In this document: positions 8,105 to 16,710 of the stretch, one piece after another
Layout of the letters: each line of letters opens with the position of its first letter
How positions within the stretch are numbered: the stretch's first letter is position 1
Source of the DNA: a virus
IMG/VR virus record: IMGVR_UViG_3300009702_000056
Coordinates: 1-34,939 of that record
Direction: 5' to 3' (one strand)
Length of the DNA stretch: 34,939 nucleotides
Translations under genes and position numbers: made by a program
Notes under the pieces: model-generated
Database searches by the model: none
What the model was told of the DNA's origin: nothing
The model's input: only the letters and a program-made list of their open reading frames with translations

Positions 8105-8111
8105 ATCAGTA

Positions 8112-9020
8112 TCAATATTTTATAAAAAAAGCCATCGCAACATTTCGCGGACGAATACTTCCTGCAAGGCCTGGATCGCTATACCCAAGCGTGTATCCGA
8201 GCGATGCCCCCCATCCTGAAAACCCCGGCAATGATCCGCCAGCATCTAAATTTACAACCATGTCGTTTTCTTGCATAACTGTATTAGCAAGATGAGTACG
8301 CAATGCACTGGCCGTTTGGTCGCTGCCAAAGGCGCGCCCAGCATCAACGCCACGCCCATTATCCCAACCGCGCAAGAATCCACCGCGTATATCAGGAAGG
8401 TTGAATGTCGTGGCGCCATCACCAACGCCAAAAATTGTCCCTATCGCAGCAAACAAAGCAGCATAGGAAGTCCGGCTGATAGCCGCGCCATTGCATTCCA
8501 GAAACCCCGCAGGTGCAGCCTGTACTGCGAATGCAACAACCATGCCAGTCAACGCGATATTCCCGGAATGCCATAGCGATGATGCTGAGTTGCCCTGGCA
8601 TTCAGTAATATCTAAAGATGCCCCTCTACTTGATCCACCATTTTCAAAAAACCGAACCGAACTATCCAGTAAATCAACGGCAACATCGAAGAGCAACGCA
8701 CTATTGTTTGCACGCTCAAGATGCAGCTCGCCGCCTTCAAGATTTGTGCCCTGTTTTCTGAATAACATGCCGCTTGGTGCAGACGCATTGCTCAGATCAG
8801 TTTTCGCATACTGCGGATGCGGATCAGCATCCGCCTCATGCTGGGCAACTGTTTTTGCTGCAGCAAGGCTGTCAGTCTGCGCTTTAAGATATGCTGTTCT
8901 GTTGGCGATTTGTGTCGCCTGCACATTGGCAGGTCCTCCTGAACCTCCAACAACAGGATCTGTTGTGGCGATCTCGTTGACCGTCGGTTCCCATGTTGCC
9001 GTCTCAACAAGATTGGCCAT
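8112..9020 (-). CDS. H: Tail fibre protein with collar domain (gpH-like)
   Basis: 302 residues. The N-terminus (TWEPTVNEIATTDPVVGGSGGPAN) and the repeated ATQIANRTAYLKAQ segment are typical of the baseplate-attachment part of P2/Mu-like fibres. The C-terminus is a tail-collar domain: ...LECNGAAISRTSYAALFA, TFNLPDIRGGFLRGWDNG and the ending RPRNVAMAFFIKY. It is much shorter than P2 H (669), so it is a short fibre. It shares its first base with the end of gene I. Receptor binding is inferred. Confidence 0.88.
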   Translation of the reverse strand: MANLVETATWEPTVNEIATTDPVVGGSGGPANVQATQIANRTAYLKAQTDSLAAAKTVAQHEADADPHPQYAKTDLSNASAPSGMLFRKQGTNLEGGELHLERANNSALLFDVAVDLLDSSVRFFENGGSSRGASLDITECQGNSASSLWHSGNIALTGMVVAFAVQAAPAGFLECNGAAISRTSYAALFAAIGTIFGVGDGATTFNLPDIRGGFLRGWDNGRGVDAGRAFGSDQTASALRTHLANTVMQENDMVVNLDAGGSLPGFSGWGASLGYTLGYSDPGLAGSIRPRNVAMAFFIKY

Positions 9021-9589
9021 TAGACTATGCCCCCGTTGTAGCTTTGCGCCCCGTCGTAGACAAATGTGTTGTCATAAAGTACGTTCATTATCTTCAAGTT
9101 CCTAAGTTGGCTACGCGCGTTTTTATAAATAGCGATGCGCGCTTTGATGCGGTCTGTTTCCGCTTGAGTTATTGGGTTTTTCGTGTGCAGTATCACATCG
9201 AATAAAAATGCCGGAATATAATCGCCATAAGCAATAGTGCCGTCATAGACGTTTTTTCCGTTATAAATATTGTTTGCAATATCCAATATTTGCACTAGCT
9301 CGTAGCCCATGGACTGCAGTGCCAAACGCAATGATCCGACAGTACCATGATGCTGGTGGACGATCAGCGAGTTGCGGATAACATCTCGCTTTATACTTTC
9401 CGACCAGGAATCATCCCACTCGAATACGGAAAGCCCCCAGGCAAGATAGCCCAAAAGCTCTACCGGGCAGGTATCAGGGTCCCACATGTCGGCAATTTTG
9501 TTCGGCAGCGTTCTGCTAACAGATGTTTCCAGAGAAACTTCCAGATCCGTACTGTTAGCAGGCAGTATGCTAGACATCTGTGCCACCAT
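9020..9589 (-). CDS. I: Tail protein I (P2 gpI-like baseplate)
   Basis: 189 residues, close to P2 I (176). Family marks are LPANSTDLEVSLE near the start, DMWDPDTCPVELLGYLAWGLSV, and RNSLIVHQHHGTVGSLRLALQ-type residues, then NPITQAETDRIKA. It is a baseplate wedge component linking fibre to wedge. The gene overlaps J by 20 bases. Confidence 0.9.
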   Translation of the reverse strand: MVAQMSSILPANSTDLEVSLETSVSRTLPNKIADMWDPDTCPVELLGYLAWGLSVFEWDDSWSESIKRDVIRNSLIVHQHHGTVGSLRLALQSMGYELVQILDIANNIYNGKNVYDGTIAYGDYIPAFLFDVILHTKNPITQAETDRIKARIAIYKNARSQLRNLKIMNVLYDNTFVYDGAQSYNGGIV

Positions 9590-10460
9590 CTATAATAGTG
9601 ATCCCGGTGTTATATGCCGCCTGCACATCTGACACGACAATGTCGGTAAACCCACCCAAGGTAACCTTCTGAACGCCCGGCAAATGCAGCGCCGACAGCA
9701 ATCCTGACGTTGTAATGTCATAGCCTATTTTGTGCTGTGCTGCGACGTAATCGGTTATCGATTGCGTGACTGCGGCCAGGACAACGCTGCTGTCTGACCC
9801 CGGGAAAAGCACAACAGTCGCGGTCAGCGCATAGCTGATGATAGTTGCACTTTGCACCACAACAGTATCCGTCAGCGGCCTGACCAGTTCTGCTGACAGT
9901 GCGGAGCTGACAGCGTTAATCTGGCTACTATCCGCAGTGCCGTCGCCAACACTGGAAAGCAATGTGACAGTAACAGTGCCAGGCGTTGTACTGTTTACTG
10001 CAACATCCTTGAGCGTTCCATCAGCACTAAGCGCATGGAATTCATAGCTACCAACAGACCCGGCAGTGGCCAACTGGTTATAGGCCAGTAGCAGCCTGTT
10101 GCGAAATGCATCATCGGTTTCCATGACTGCCGGTGTCGGCGGCACGGTGGTGTTATCCGCAGGGGTGATCTCCAGTCGTGGTGTTTGCAGCCAGGGCAGT
10201 GCAGATAAAGCGTCAAGATTGCTGCCCTTGGCGTAGGCAAGCATGATCTGTGTGGCTTTTTCGTTGTGGTTCTGCCGGATGCCCAGTTCTCGGAGCGCGG
10301 CAACTTCCAGAACTTTCGTTATCGGGTCGTGCTCTTCACCGGAATATTGCGGCCAACGCGCCAGAAAATCCGCCTGCATGGCAGCAAGAATGGTATCGTA
10401 ATCCAGCTCGTCTATTACTGCCGGCGCTGGCAGCTTGCTGAGATCGATGCCCATGCTCAT
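9570..10460 (-). CDS. J: Baseplate assembly protein J
   Basis: 296 residues, typical of P2 J (302). It starts with SKLPAPAVIDELDYDTILA and contains LGIRQNHNEKATQIMLAYAKGSNLDAL and ETDDAFRNRLLLAYN, the family core, followed by the repeated beta domain with VTLLSSVGDGTAD. It forms the baseplate edge, like T4 gp6. It overlaps W by 4 bases. Confidence 0.93.
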   Translation of the reverse strand: MSMGIDLSKLPAPAVIDELDYDTILAAMQADFLARWPQYSGEEHDPITKVLEVAALRELGIRQNHNEKATQIMLAYAKGSNLDALSALPWLQTPRLEITPADNTTVPPTPAVMETDDAFRNRLLLAYNQLATAGSVGSYEFHALSADGTLKDVAVNSTTPGTVTVTLLSSVGDGTADSSQINAVSSALSAELVRPLTDTVVVQSATIISYALTATVVLFPGSDSSVVLAAVTQSITDYVAAQHKIGYDITTSGLLSALHLPGVQKVTLGGFTDIVVSDVQAAYNTGITIIDGGTDV

Positions 10461-10801
10461 CGGCTGACCACCACGCCGGTCAAGACATCATTAACGCCTT
10501 CCCGATCAAACACGATTGTCAAATGCACTCTTCCGCTCTCTATTTCGTCCACAACAACACGCTTAAGATTAAGGTCTGAAAACCCGTTTTGCTCACTGCT
10601 CAGCGCATCGATCGCCGCCACTTGAATTTCAAAAACTGTTGCCTGGTTGGTTGGCCTGTCGATCATGTCAGGAATACGCGAGCCCTTCAATCTTCGCATC
10701 GGGTGTGTGCCCTGGCGCATCGACAGACAGCTTGTTATCCGGTCGCGCAGATAATCATTGTCTGCGATCACCATGCCTGTTGTTCTGTCTACCCCTATCA
10801 T
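10457..10801 (-). CDS. W: Baseplate wedge protein W (gp25-like)
   Basis: 114 residues, matching P2 W (115). The sequence IGVDRTTGMVIADNDYLRDRIT followed by MRQGTHPMRRLKGSRIPDMI is the GPW/gp25 wedge family signature. It starts inside the end of V and overlaps J, as in P2. The protein seeds wedge assembly around the hub. Confidence 0.93.
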   Translation of the reverse strand: MIGVDRTTGMVIADNDYLRDRITSCLSMRQGTHPMRRLKGSRIPDMIDRPTNQATVFEIQVAAIDALSSEQNGFSDLNLKRVVVDEIESGRVHLTIVFDREGVNDVLTGVVVSR

Positions 10802-11340
10802 TGCTGCTGGTTCGGCGGAGAAACTGTGCCGCCCTGTGGATCGTTGTGATCGTGGCCGTTATAAATAGTGCGATCGCCAGACATGGCCCGCACTGCATCG
10901 ATTACTTCTGCATCGCTGCTGATGTCATCGGTTGCATGTATTTTCCCGGTAACGGTGACGTCGCCCGTAACCGCTACGCCCCCATCGCTGATCAGCTGCG
11001 TCGTTGCACCAGCAGGCAATGTGGCGTTCAACTGGTGATTGAGGCTGTCATATTCTATTATCGCTCCATCGCTGTAGACATTCCGGTCCAGCGTATCGCG
11101 ATCAGTCACAGCAGGCACAAGATCATAATTCAATGCACCGAGAATGACCCCCTCATAATCATTTAACAACACAGCAACCTGCGAGCCAATGCTTATGGCG
11201 TGATTGTGACGGTCCGTACCGGCTACGGTAACCAGTGCAGGCATCCAGGGAGACAGCTCGCCGGTACTCATCCGCACACGATAAACGTGCAGCTGAGCCA
11301 GCAGGTTTTGTTGCTCGATGGCGCCATAGCGTAGATTCAT
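10798..11340 (-). CDS. V: Baseplate spike protein V
   Basis: 180 residues. The N-terminal OB-like domain (residues ~1-95) contains WMPALVTVAGTDRHNHAISIGSQV-type family sequence. It is followed by a short beta-helix repeat (GGVAVTGDVTVTGKI) and a tip with NGHDHND (about 160-166). The HxH motif is the iron-binding site at the apex of P2-type membrane-piercing spikes. Gene order V-W-J-I-H matches P2. Confidence 0.93.
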   Translation of the reverse strand: MNLRYGAIEQQNLLAQLHVYRVRMSTGELSPWMPALVTVAGTDRHNHAISIGSQVAVLLNDYEGVILGALNYDLVPAVTDRDTLDRNVYSDGAIIEYDSLNHQLNATLPAGATTQLISDGGVAVTGDVTVTGKIHATDDISSDAEVIDAVRAMSGDRTIYNGHDHNDPQGGTVSPPNQQQ

Positions 11341-11840
11341 TGAACCACCGCCGTTTCTTCGCCCTGTGTGGCAAAATGCAATTCAATAGCGGTATTGACA
11401 GGCACGCCACCCCAAACGGATTCACCGACAAAAACAGTCTGATCCCAGCTGACAATAAAACTTTCGTAGCCGCTTTTGTCCGGGTTGAAAGGACCGGGCT
11501 GCATGGCAAGATTGCTGGGCGACTCAACATCATCAGGCATGCCCCAGGTGTTGTAGCGAACCAGCTGTAACAGCTGTAACGCGAATTCACGGACTTCCAC
11601 CTGCACGTCAACAGTGTTGAACCCCAGCAGGCAGACAGCTGAAAACCGGCAGTCCAGCGCCAGACGCCCATCACCAAGCGATTGCCCTACATCAGCATCG
11701 TCCATGCTGATGATGATTGCCGGCGTCGGCACTGCGCCCTGGAACTGGTCGCCGTATAATTCAACCGTCGGCACAGTCCCGGCAAAATTTGCGCTGATGC
11801 CATCCTTGATGGCCGTTTGTAATTGCTTAAGCTCGCTCAT
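11337..11840 (-). CDS. Tail terminator-like protein (Mu gp37 family)
   Basis: 167 residues. The N-terminal half (LQTAIKDGISANF..., PAIIISMDDAD...) and DCRFSAVCLLGF near the middle resemble the Mu gp37/DUF1834 family of head-tail connection proteins. Those proteins commonly stand directly upstream of V in Mu-like order and are thought to cap the tail tube. It overlaps its two neighbours (14 bases with the upstream gene, 4 with V). Confidence 0.7.
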   Translation of the reverse strand: MSELKQLQTAIKDGISANFAGTVPTVELYGDQFQGAVPTPAIIISMDDADVGQSLGDGRLALDCRFSAVCLLGFNTVDVQVEVREFALQLLQLVRYNTWGMPDDVESPSNLAMQPGPFNPDKSGYESFIVSWDQTVFVGESVWGGVPVNTAIELHFATQGEETAVVQ

Positions 11841-12429
11841 GGAGTATTGCGAAATTCAGTTCCTGCAAAAGTTTTTCACGGAAAAAAGGACCTGCCCATT
11901 TATCTACCTGGCGTTCTATTTTTGTATCCGCGTTATCCAGCGGCACGCCCAGCAATTGCACCGGGAATCTTCCTCCGGATGCACCGGATAAAACCCGCAG
12001 ACCGGTCTTGCTACGATACGTTGTGTGACCTTCCGATCTATTACGTGCAGATCGTATCCAGACCTTTTTGCCACCACCATAAACATCCCGGAAAAATGAC
12101 CCGGTATAAACTTGGCCATTGACCCTGGCGCCAGCAGCGTTGGGCGACCACGAGACCCGGCCGGAAAGATGCAGCGGCAGAGGGTTAAGCCCCGCCCAGA
12201 CCTCCCCGGTCGTACCCTGAAAGGTGATCTTTATGCGGTGATAACGTTTTATGTTCTTCTGAGCGACGCCGCTTTCCTTTGACATCTCACGCAGCATCAT
12301 TCTTTGCACGCCGCGCAGTGTCTTCCGCAAAGCGCGTTTGATGGCCTTTTTTACGTTCTTGGAATCCGGCGACAGGCCGGACAACACTTTTTCGATATCG
12401 TTATCAAGGTGTAGCGTTATCATTTCCAC
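11827..12429 (-). CDS. Minor tail protein Z-like (tail completion)
   Basis: 200 residues, basic, rich in Lys and Arg at residues 25-50 (KNVKKAIKRALRKTLRGVQR). The central part contains KRYHRIKITFQGTTGEVWAGLNPLPL, the pattern of lambda Z/P2 S-type tail completion proteins. These sit at the head-proximal tail end and help join tail to head. The start overlaps the end of the FII-like joining gene by 10 bases. Confidence 0.8.
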   Translation of the reverse strand: MEMITLHLDNDIEKVLSGLSPDSKNVKKAIKRALRKTLRGVQRMMLREMSKESGVAQKNIKRYHRIKITFQGTTGEVWAGLNPLPLHLSGRVSWSPNAAGARVNGQVYTGSFFRDVYGGGKKVWIRSARNRSEGHTTYRSKTGLRVLSGASGGRFPVQLLGVPLDNADTKIERQVDKWAGPFFREKLLQELNFAILHERA

Positions 12430-12773
12430 ACCCCGCGCGCGGCATGCCTGTCCGGACTGATGACCAGCAGTGTTACACCATCATTCTGCGGCATCAAATC
12501 GCTTACCATCCAGCTATCTCCGCCGTAAGCCACGCGACAGCCGGTCGAGACATTACCGATATCAGTCTGCAGACATTCCAGTAATACTGATTTGACATCC
12601 AGCCTGGCAAATACGTCGTCCAGCCAGGTTGATGATCCTATACTGCGCCTGTCTACCGGAGCGCACTGCGCTTTGATTGGGTCTATCCCTTCCGGGAAGA
12701 AATGTATCTCGTCGCCAAGCGCATCGAACAGCATGGTATCAATGGTATCGTTGAAATCACTGCTGAAGGACAT
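12420..12773 (-). CDS. Head-tail joining protein (lambda FII-like)
   Basis: 117 residues from ATG 12773 (MSFSSDFNDTIDTML). A longer frame to 12854 exists, but ATG 12773 has AAGGAGG just upstream and a TGATG overlap with the stop of the preceding gene, so it is the better start. The sequence has the acidic LFDALGDEIHF N-terminus and the FARLDVKSVLLECLQTD region of the Phage_attach family, which completes heads for tail joining. Confidence 0.72.
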   Translation of the reverse strand: MSFSSDFNDTIDTMLFDALGDEIHFFPEGIDPIKAQCAPVDRRSIGSSTWLDDVFARLDVKSVLLECLQTDIGNVSTGCRVAYGGDSWMVSDLMPQNDGVTLLVISPDRHAARGVWK

Positions 12774-13102
12774 CAACAGACCTCCTTGACATAGACCACG
12801 CCGGAACACTGCCGCGACTCGCCCGATACGGTCTGCACGACCAAGTCCAGGCAATAATATTCACCGTCAGTGCCGCCAGACAGCATCACCTGCGCAAGCT
12901 TTGCCGAATCGTGCAACGGGTTGCCAATGGTCATGTCAACAGAGCCCGTGACAATACCGCGTCGAGCCTGTGATACTGATGCCACGCTGGCGATATTATC
13001 GCCACTGTTCAGCAGCTCGGAAAAGTCAAAATCGTAGACAACATCTTCTGAGACGCGCTTTACCTGCAGCATCAGACCTGTTACGCCATCGATCAAAGCC
13101 AT
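12773..13102 (-). CDS. Possible fibre-tail adaptor protein
   Basis: 109 residues, predicted beta-rich. The pattern VVYDFDFSELLNSGDNIASV then LAQVMLSGGTDGEYYCLDLVVQT resembles small immunoglobulin-like phage proteins annotated as fibre-tail adaptors. It follows the large repetitive fibre gene (10-base overlap), which fits a docking role. The assignment is a resemblance only. Confidence 0.6.
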   Translation of the reverse strand: MALIDGVTGLMLQVKRVSEDVVYDFDFSELLNSGDNIASVASVSQARRGIVTGSVDMTIGNPLHDSAKLAQVMLSGGTDGEYYCLDLVVQTVSGESRQCSGVVYVKEVC

Positions 13103-15162
13103 GCTTTTCTGACTCCCTTGAAATTGCGTCCCCTGGACTCGATAAAAAAGTTTTTGTTGCCACCGACAAACAATATGTCATAGCCTGACAGCGTCGCGAC
13201 ATCTGACTGCATTGCGCCAGTGCCAACAATAAACCGCGTCGCCGTACCAGACGACTGCGCATTGCCCGCCTGCAGGCTGCCAGCGCCATTTGTGGATTTT
13301 GCGCCAAGGCCGGACAACAAAGCAGGGGCAACAAGCAAAGCGCCAGAACCGGAAACAATATTGCCAACTGTACCGCCACCGGCGGCCGCCGCCGGTCCTG
13401 ATTGAATAGTGCCGGCGGCGTTAATCTGCCGCACTGCCACACCGGCAAACAATGCCGCACTGGCCTGAAATGCCCCCGCGCCGATGATCTTCCGGATACC
13501 GGTACCAGCCAGGATGGAATTGCCGGCCAATAGATTGCCAGCGCCGGAAACCTGGCCGCCAATGCTGCCGCTGCCAGATGCCTGCGAGGCGGATGACTGC
13601 AATATGCCAGATGCTTTTATAGTGCGCTCTGCTGCGCCCGCAAATAGTGCCGGGCCTGCAGTCAATGCGCCATTGCCGGCGATGCCGCCGTTAATGCCGC
13701 CGCTGCCTGCGGCCGACGCCGGATCTGACTGAATAGTGGCAGTGGCATTAACCTGCCGCACTGCCACGCCAGACATACCAGCATTGGCAGACGCCAGCGC
13801 GCCAGACCCGGCAATGTTCCCACCGACGCTGCCGCTGCCGGCCGTTTGCGCAGCTGATGATTGTAGTGCACCGGTCGCTTTGACTTTGCGTTCTGCAGTG
13901 CCGGCAAATGTTGCCGGCCCGGCCTGAATTGCGCCTGTTGCTTTCACATGTCTAGTAGCTGATCCAGCCATGTTTGCATTGGCTGAAGCCAGTGCGCCAG
14001 ACCCTGCAATGTTCCCACCGACGCTGCCGCTGCCGGCCGTTTGCGCAGCTGATGATTGTAGTGCACCGGTCGCTTTGACTTTGCGTTCTGCAGTGCCGGT
14101 AAATGTTGCCGGCCCGGCCTGAATTGCGCCGGTCGCTTTCACTTGCCTTATTGCCAAGCCAGATGAATTGGCATTACCTGCGATGAGTGAGCCAGAGCCG
14201 GTGATGGCAGTACCGCCAGCTGTCGGCTGATCAAACCCAATCGACCATGGCACAACCCACGGTTCATCATCTATATCATTTAAAAATTTTGCTGAATAAT
14301 CTGTTCCAGCGCCTTTTAATGCCGAACTAGCTGGGATATGAAAATCATTGCCCGCAGTATCTATAAAATCGCCCGCGACTACACCTGTAAAAGATCCAGG
14401 CCCTGGTGGAGTTGTCGCGCTATCTGTTGCGTTTGTATTAGTTTCCGGCGCGTAGAAATTTAGCCCGGCTTTTATATCTGTCGTATTGCCATAAAATGCG
14501 CAGTTCGATAATGAAATCCCACTTTCTTTTGTTGTATCGGTGGCCGCCGCGGATATTACGGTAGCATTATTCGCAAATACGTTATTAATTGATTCATAGC
14601 TATACCACGACGGCGAGTCTATCGCTGCGCTTGTACAATCGTGCAGTAGGGAATTGTAGACCAGAAATCTACGGCCATATATTGTTTGGTCGCCGCCGGA
14701 GACAATACAGCCGTTAATTGTATTCGACCAATCTGACGCTTGATAGACCTGTATCGCTATACCTCCGCCATTTTCTAGCTCAATTTCAAGATGCTGAACT
14801 TCAAAATTGGAAATTTGGACGTCGAGAACGTTGGCCCAGACCTGGTCATGATACAGACGGAATCCTGTACCGGGCTTCCCTGTGTGTCGCTCACCCGGCG
14901 GGGATGTAATGATTACTTTATTATTCGGACCTTGAATAAATCCAGATATTACTGCTTTCTCATACAGCCCGACACCAAAGTCATTGTAGCATTCGAGTAC
15001 ATTATTCTCGTCTAGAGTAACTATATCGCGTGTTTGCTGCGCTGCGACCCACGCATTTATAGTTGTATATTGTCTGGTGCCGCCGTATTGGTCACGTTGT
15101 GACTGCGGCCAGCTATTCCAAGTAGCTGTTGTGACCAGTGCTGATTTATAATCCGCACCCAT
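13093..15162 (-). CDS. Large repetitive fibre: beta-helix head plus Gly/Ala repeat tail
   Basis: 689 residues. Residues ~1-310 look like a right-handed parallel beta helix, with many short VxxxxIxNxxV turns (for example SNTINGCIVSGG, ESINNVFANNAT, SLSNCAFYGN). Residues ~320-660 are about sixteen ~22-residue units of the form GSGALxAxxAxxxGxAxRxVKA with a 65-residue super-unit present twice almost unchanged. The last ~25 residues (FVGGNKNFFIESRGRNFKG) are basic and probably anchor the fibre. Its position before the adaptor and head-joining genes suggests a virion fibre or capsid/tail decoration. Beta-helix proteins of phages often bind or degrade surface glycans, but no catalytic site can be picked out. 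Confidence 0.8.
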   Translation of the reverse strand: MGADYKSALVTTATWNSWPQSQRDQYGGTRQYTTINAWVAAQQTRDIVTLDENNVLECYNDFGVGLYEKAVISGFIQGPNNKVIITSPPGERHTGKPGTGFRLYHDQVWANVLDVQISNFEVQHLEIELENGGGIAIQVYQASDWSNTINGCIVSGGDQTIYGRRFLVYNSLLHDCTSAAIDSPSWYSYESINNVFANNATVISAAATDTTKESGISLSNCAFYGNTTDIKAGLNFYAPETNTNATDSATTPPGPGSFTGVVAGDFIDTAGNDFHIPASSALKGAGTDYSAKFLNDIDDEPWVVPWSIGFDQPTAGGTAITGSGSLIAGNANSSGLAIRQVKATGAIQAGPATFTGTAERKVKATGALQSSAAQTAGSGSVGGNIAGSGALASANANMAGSATRHVKATGAIQAGPATFAGTAERKVKATGALQSSAAQTAGSGSVGGNIAGSGALASANAGMSGVAVRQVNATATIQSDPASAAGSGGINGGIAGNGALTAGPALFAGAAERTIKASGILQSSASQASGSGSIGGQVSGAGNLLAGNSILAGTGIRKIIGAGAFQASAALFAGVAVRQINAAGTIQSGPAAAAGGGTVGNIVSGSGALLVAPALLSGLGAKSTNGAGSLQAGNAQSSGTATRFIVGTGAMQSDVATLSGYDILFVGGNKNFFIESRGRNFKGVRKAWL
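13799..14138. repeat. 195-bp tandem duplication inside the fibre gene
   Basis: The sequence starting at 13799 repeats at 13994 with only scattered differences over about 145 bases and no frame change (195 = 3 x 65). It encodes the repeated 65-residue super-unit ending GSGSVGGNIA. Near-identity at DNA level points to a recent duplication or recombination, in contrast to the diverged outer repeats. Confidence 0.85.
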
Positions 15163-15677
15163 CAGACTATAGTTCCAGTCATCCCGTAAAAATTACTTAA
15201 TTCACTATACAATCCATGCTTAAGGGCTGCATAAACGTCTGCCCCTGCCGCCGTGCTTGCGTTATTAATTAAGTCCATGAATGGCGAACCCTCTATCAAA
15301 AAATCCTTATTACCAGAGCCAGTATAATAAGATACAAGCATATTCATGTTAGTTATATCTATCGAAAATGCGTTTATACTATAACTTACCGGGAGAGGGG
15401 TTATGTTCTCTCTAATACTAATTTCATCTAATATTGTTTGTATTACAGCGCCGTGAATGTCTGCGCCTCCTACATAGGAAGATGCACTAGAATAGATTGC
15501 AGAATAGTAAGGTTCTGGCATCGGCTCAACTTTATTCATAAAAGTGCCGCCATTACTATCTATTCTATGATTATCTATGTAAATAATTTTCCTTGCTTCA
15601 TCAGAAGAAAAATTATCTATTAGAAGTGAATTTACGGAATCATTAATTGATATGGGATTAGAAAGATTAAATGCCAT
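15162..15677 (-). CDS. Unknown protein in the fibre cassette
   Basis: 171 residues with no family I recognise. The sequence is rich in Ser, Ile and Asn, with two similar segments: PYYSAIYSSASSYVGGADIHGAVIQ and MDLINNASTAAGADVYAALKH-type, each containing GAD(I/V). The internal similarity suggests two copies of a small fold. It is more AT-rich than flanking tail genes. Its last base is the first base of the fibre gene, so it is coupled with it and may be a fibre partner or chaperone. Confidence 0.65.
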   Translation of the reverse strand: MAFNLSNPISINDSVNSLLIDNFSSDEARKIIYIDNHRIDSNGGTFMNKVEPMPEPYYSAIYSSASSYVGGADIHGAVIQTILDEISIRENITPLPVSYSINAFSIDITNMNMLVSYYTGSGNKDFLIEGSPFMDLINNASTAAGADVYAALKHGLYSELSNFYGMTGTIV

Positions 15678-16021
15678 TATATTTTTCCCTTATCTATTTC
15701 TACGCCGGTTGCGTCTATCGTGAACCTTCTTATGGCTTTTAATTTTTGAGTATTATTTATTGCAAGATAGCGCAACTCAGGTATTCTTACAGCTGATGAA
15801 TATGTTACTCCATGTGTGTACCGCTGTACTAGATATTCTTTATCTGCTACAGGTATACCGGGATATTTTAATACTTTAAAATCCGAGGAAGAGAGAATAC
15901 CTTTTCCCCAGTCGTGCTCGTCTTCTTCCACGGACACAACGTCGTCTGCTTTGAACATCCCTGCATCTATTTTAGGATCTGGATTACTGCCGGATACAAG
16001 TTTTATTAGGATCTCGCACAT
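15677..16021 (-). CDS. Unknown protein in the fibre cassette
   Basis: 114 residues. It starts MCEILIKLVSGSNPDPKIDAGMFKADDVV and contains DEHDWGKGI, consistent with a small beta-rich phage protein resembling head/neck accessory proteins of similar cassettes. No firm assignment. It overlaps the next gene by one base and follows the spanins. AT-rich like its neighbour. Confidence 0.62.
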   Translation of the reverse strand: MCEILIKLVSGSNPDPKIDAGMFKADDVVSVEEDEHDWGKGILSSSDFKVLKYPGIPVADKEYLVQRYTHGVTYSSAVRIPELRYLAINNTQKLKAIRRFTIDATGVEIDKGKI

Positions 16022-16062
16022 TATTTATCAAGTTAAATCAATTATTTTTTCAAAACAGATAA

Positions 16063-16347
16063 TCACTGAAATTGCCGGTTATATCGCTGAATAAATTCAA
16101 TTAACTGGTTGTGTCGCAAACCAACCTTATTGTAGTCGCGCAGCAATTCCAGCGACCACAGGATAAAATCAGCCTGGTTCATCCCGTCGACAGGAAGTGG
16201 CCTGGCCGGGGCAACCGGCTGCAGCAGTTCCGCCGCCGGGCGCAAAGGACCGCTGGACGCGGTTGAACATCCCTGCAACATCAGCGCCGACAGCACAATC
16301 AGAATCGCGGTATTTTGTAATAATCTCCGGAACTTTTTTAACGACAT
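16063..16347 (-). CDS. Rz1: Outer spanin lipoprotein Rz1
   Basis: 94 residues. The N-terminal signal has the lipobox LQGC (about 24-27), so the mature protein is an outer-membrane lipoprotein. A Pro-rich stretch follows (PAAELLQPVAPARPLPVD). The gene begins inside the inner spanin gene in another frame and runs past its end, the classic nested Rz/Rz1 arrangement. It completes lysis by fusing inner and outer membranes with Rz. Confidence 0.88.
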   Translation of the reverse strand: MSLKKFRRLLQNTAILIVLSALMLQGCSTASSGPLRPAAELLQPVAPARPLPVDGMNQADFILWSLELLRDYNKVGLRHNQLIEFIQRYNRQFQ

Positions 16348-16546
16348 CTCTATAAACTACCCGTTGCTTCTCAGATTGCTCAAAACCGCGCTTCTCAAGT
16401 GCAGCAACAGAATCAAGATATTGCCGCTCCTTTTTATTCTGAACCTGCAATTGTGCAGCAAGTTCTGCATCGGCTTGCAGATCGCGCAGATAATACCCGC
16501 CTGCAAAGCCAATCACGACAACAGCAAGATAAAGATAAGCGCTCAA
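16169..16546 (-). CDS. Rz: Inner spanin Rz
   Basis: 125 residues from TTG 16546 (LSAYLYLAVVVIGFAGGYY gives a membrane anchor at residues 2-19). A coiled coil follows (AELAAQLQVQNKKERQYLDSVAAL...). The TTG overlaps the holin stop (TTGA), which favours it over ATG-type starts farther upstream that would lie inside the holin in another frame. Rz spans the periplasm to meet Rz1 after holin and endolysin action. Confidence 0.82.
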   Translation of the reverse strand: MSAYLYLAVVVIGFAGGYYLRDLQADAELAAQLQVQNKKERQYLDSVAALEKRGFEQSEKQRVVYRDVVKKVPEIITKYRDSDCAVGADVAGMFNRVQRSFAPGGGTAAAGCPGQATSCRRDEPG

Positions 16547-16710
16547 TCTTTTACCGCCACGCCAACGCCGCCTGCGACAGCGGTCCCGAGCAAAATAATC
16601 TGGCTGATATCTTTCCCCAGAAACCAGCCAACAGCGCCAACAATTGCAGTGGCAACCCAGATCGCGCCGCGCTTTGTCGATGCCTGTGACCAATCAATCC
16701 CAAGTTTCAC
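16543..16710 (-). CDS. Holin
   Basis: 55 residues from GTG 16710. Two hydrophobic helices, about 16-31 (AIWVATAIVGAVGWFL) and 36-52 (SQIILLGTAVAGGVGVA), ending with a short charged tail (KD). Size, topology and position directly before Rz/Rz1 mark it as a holin, the protein that times membrane opening. GTGA overlaps the stop of the upstream gene. Confidence 0.78.
   Translation of the reverse strand: MKLGIDWSQASTKRGAIWVATAIVGAVGWFLGKDISQIILLGTAVAGGVGVAVKD

Noticed and set aside
10639-11166. Plus-strand 175-residue frame over genes V and W
   Set aside because: Antisense shadow of well-supported baseplate genes.
13799-14138. CRISPR-like repeated DNA
   Set aside because: Repeats are in-frame coding units of a fibre (195 bp = 65 codons), without short palindromic repeats, unique spacers or cas genes.
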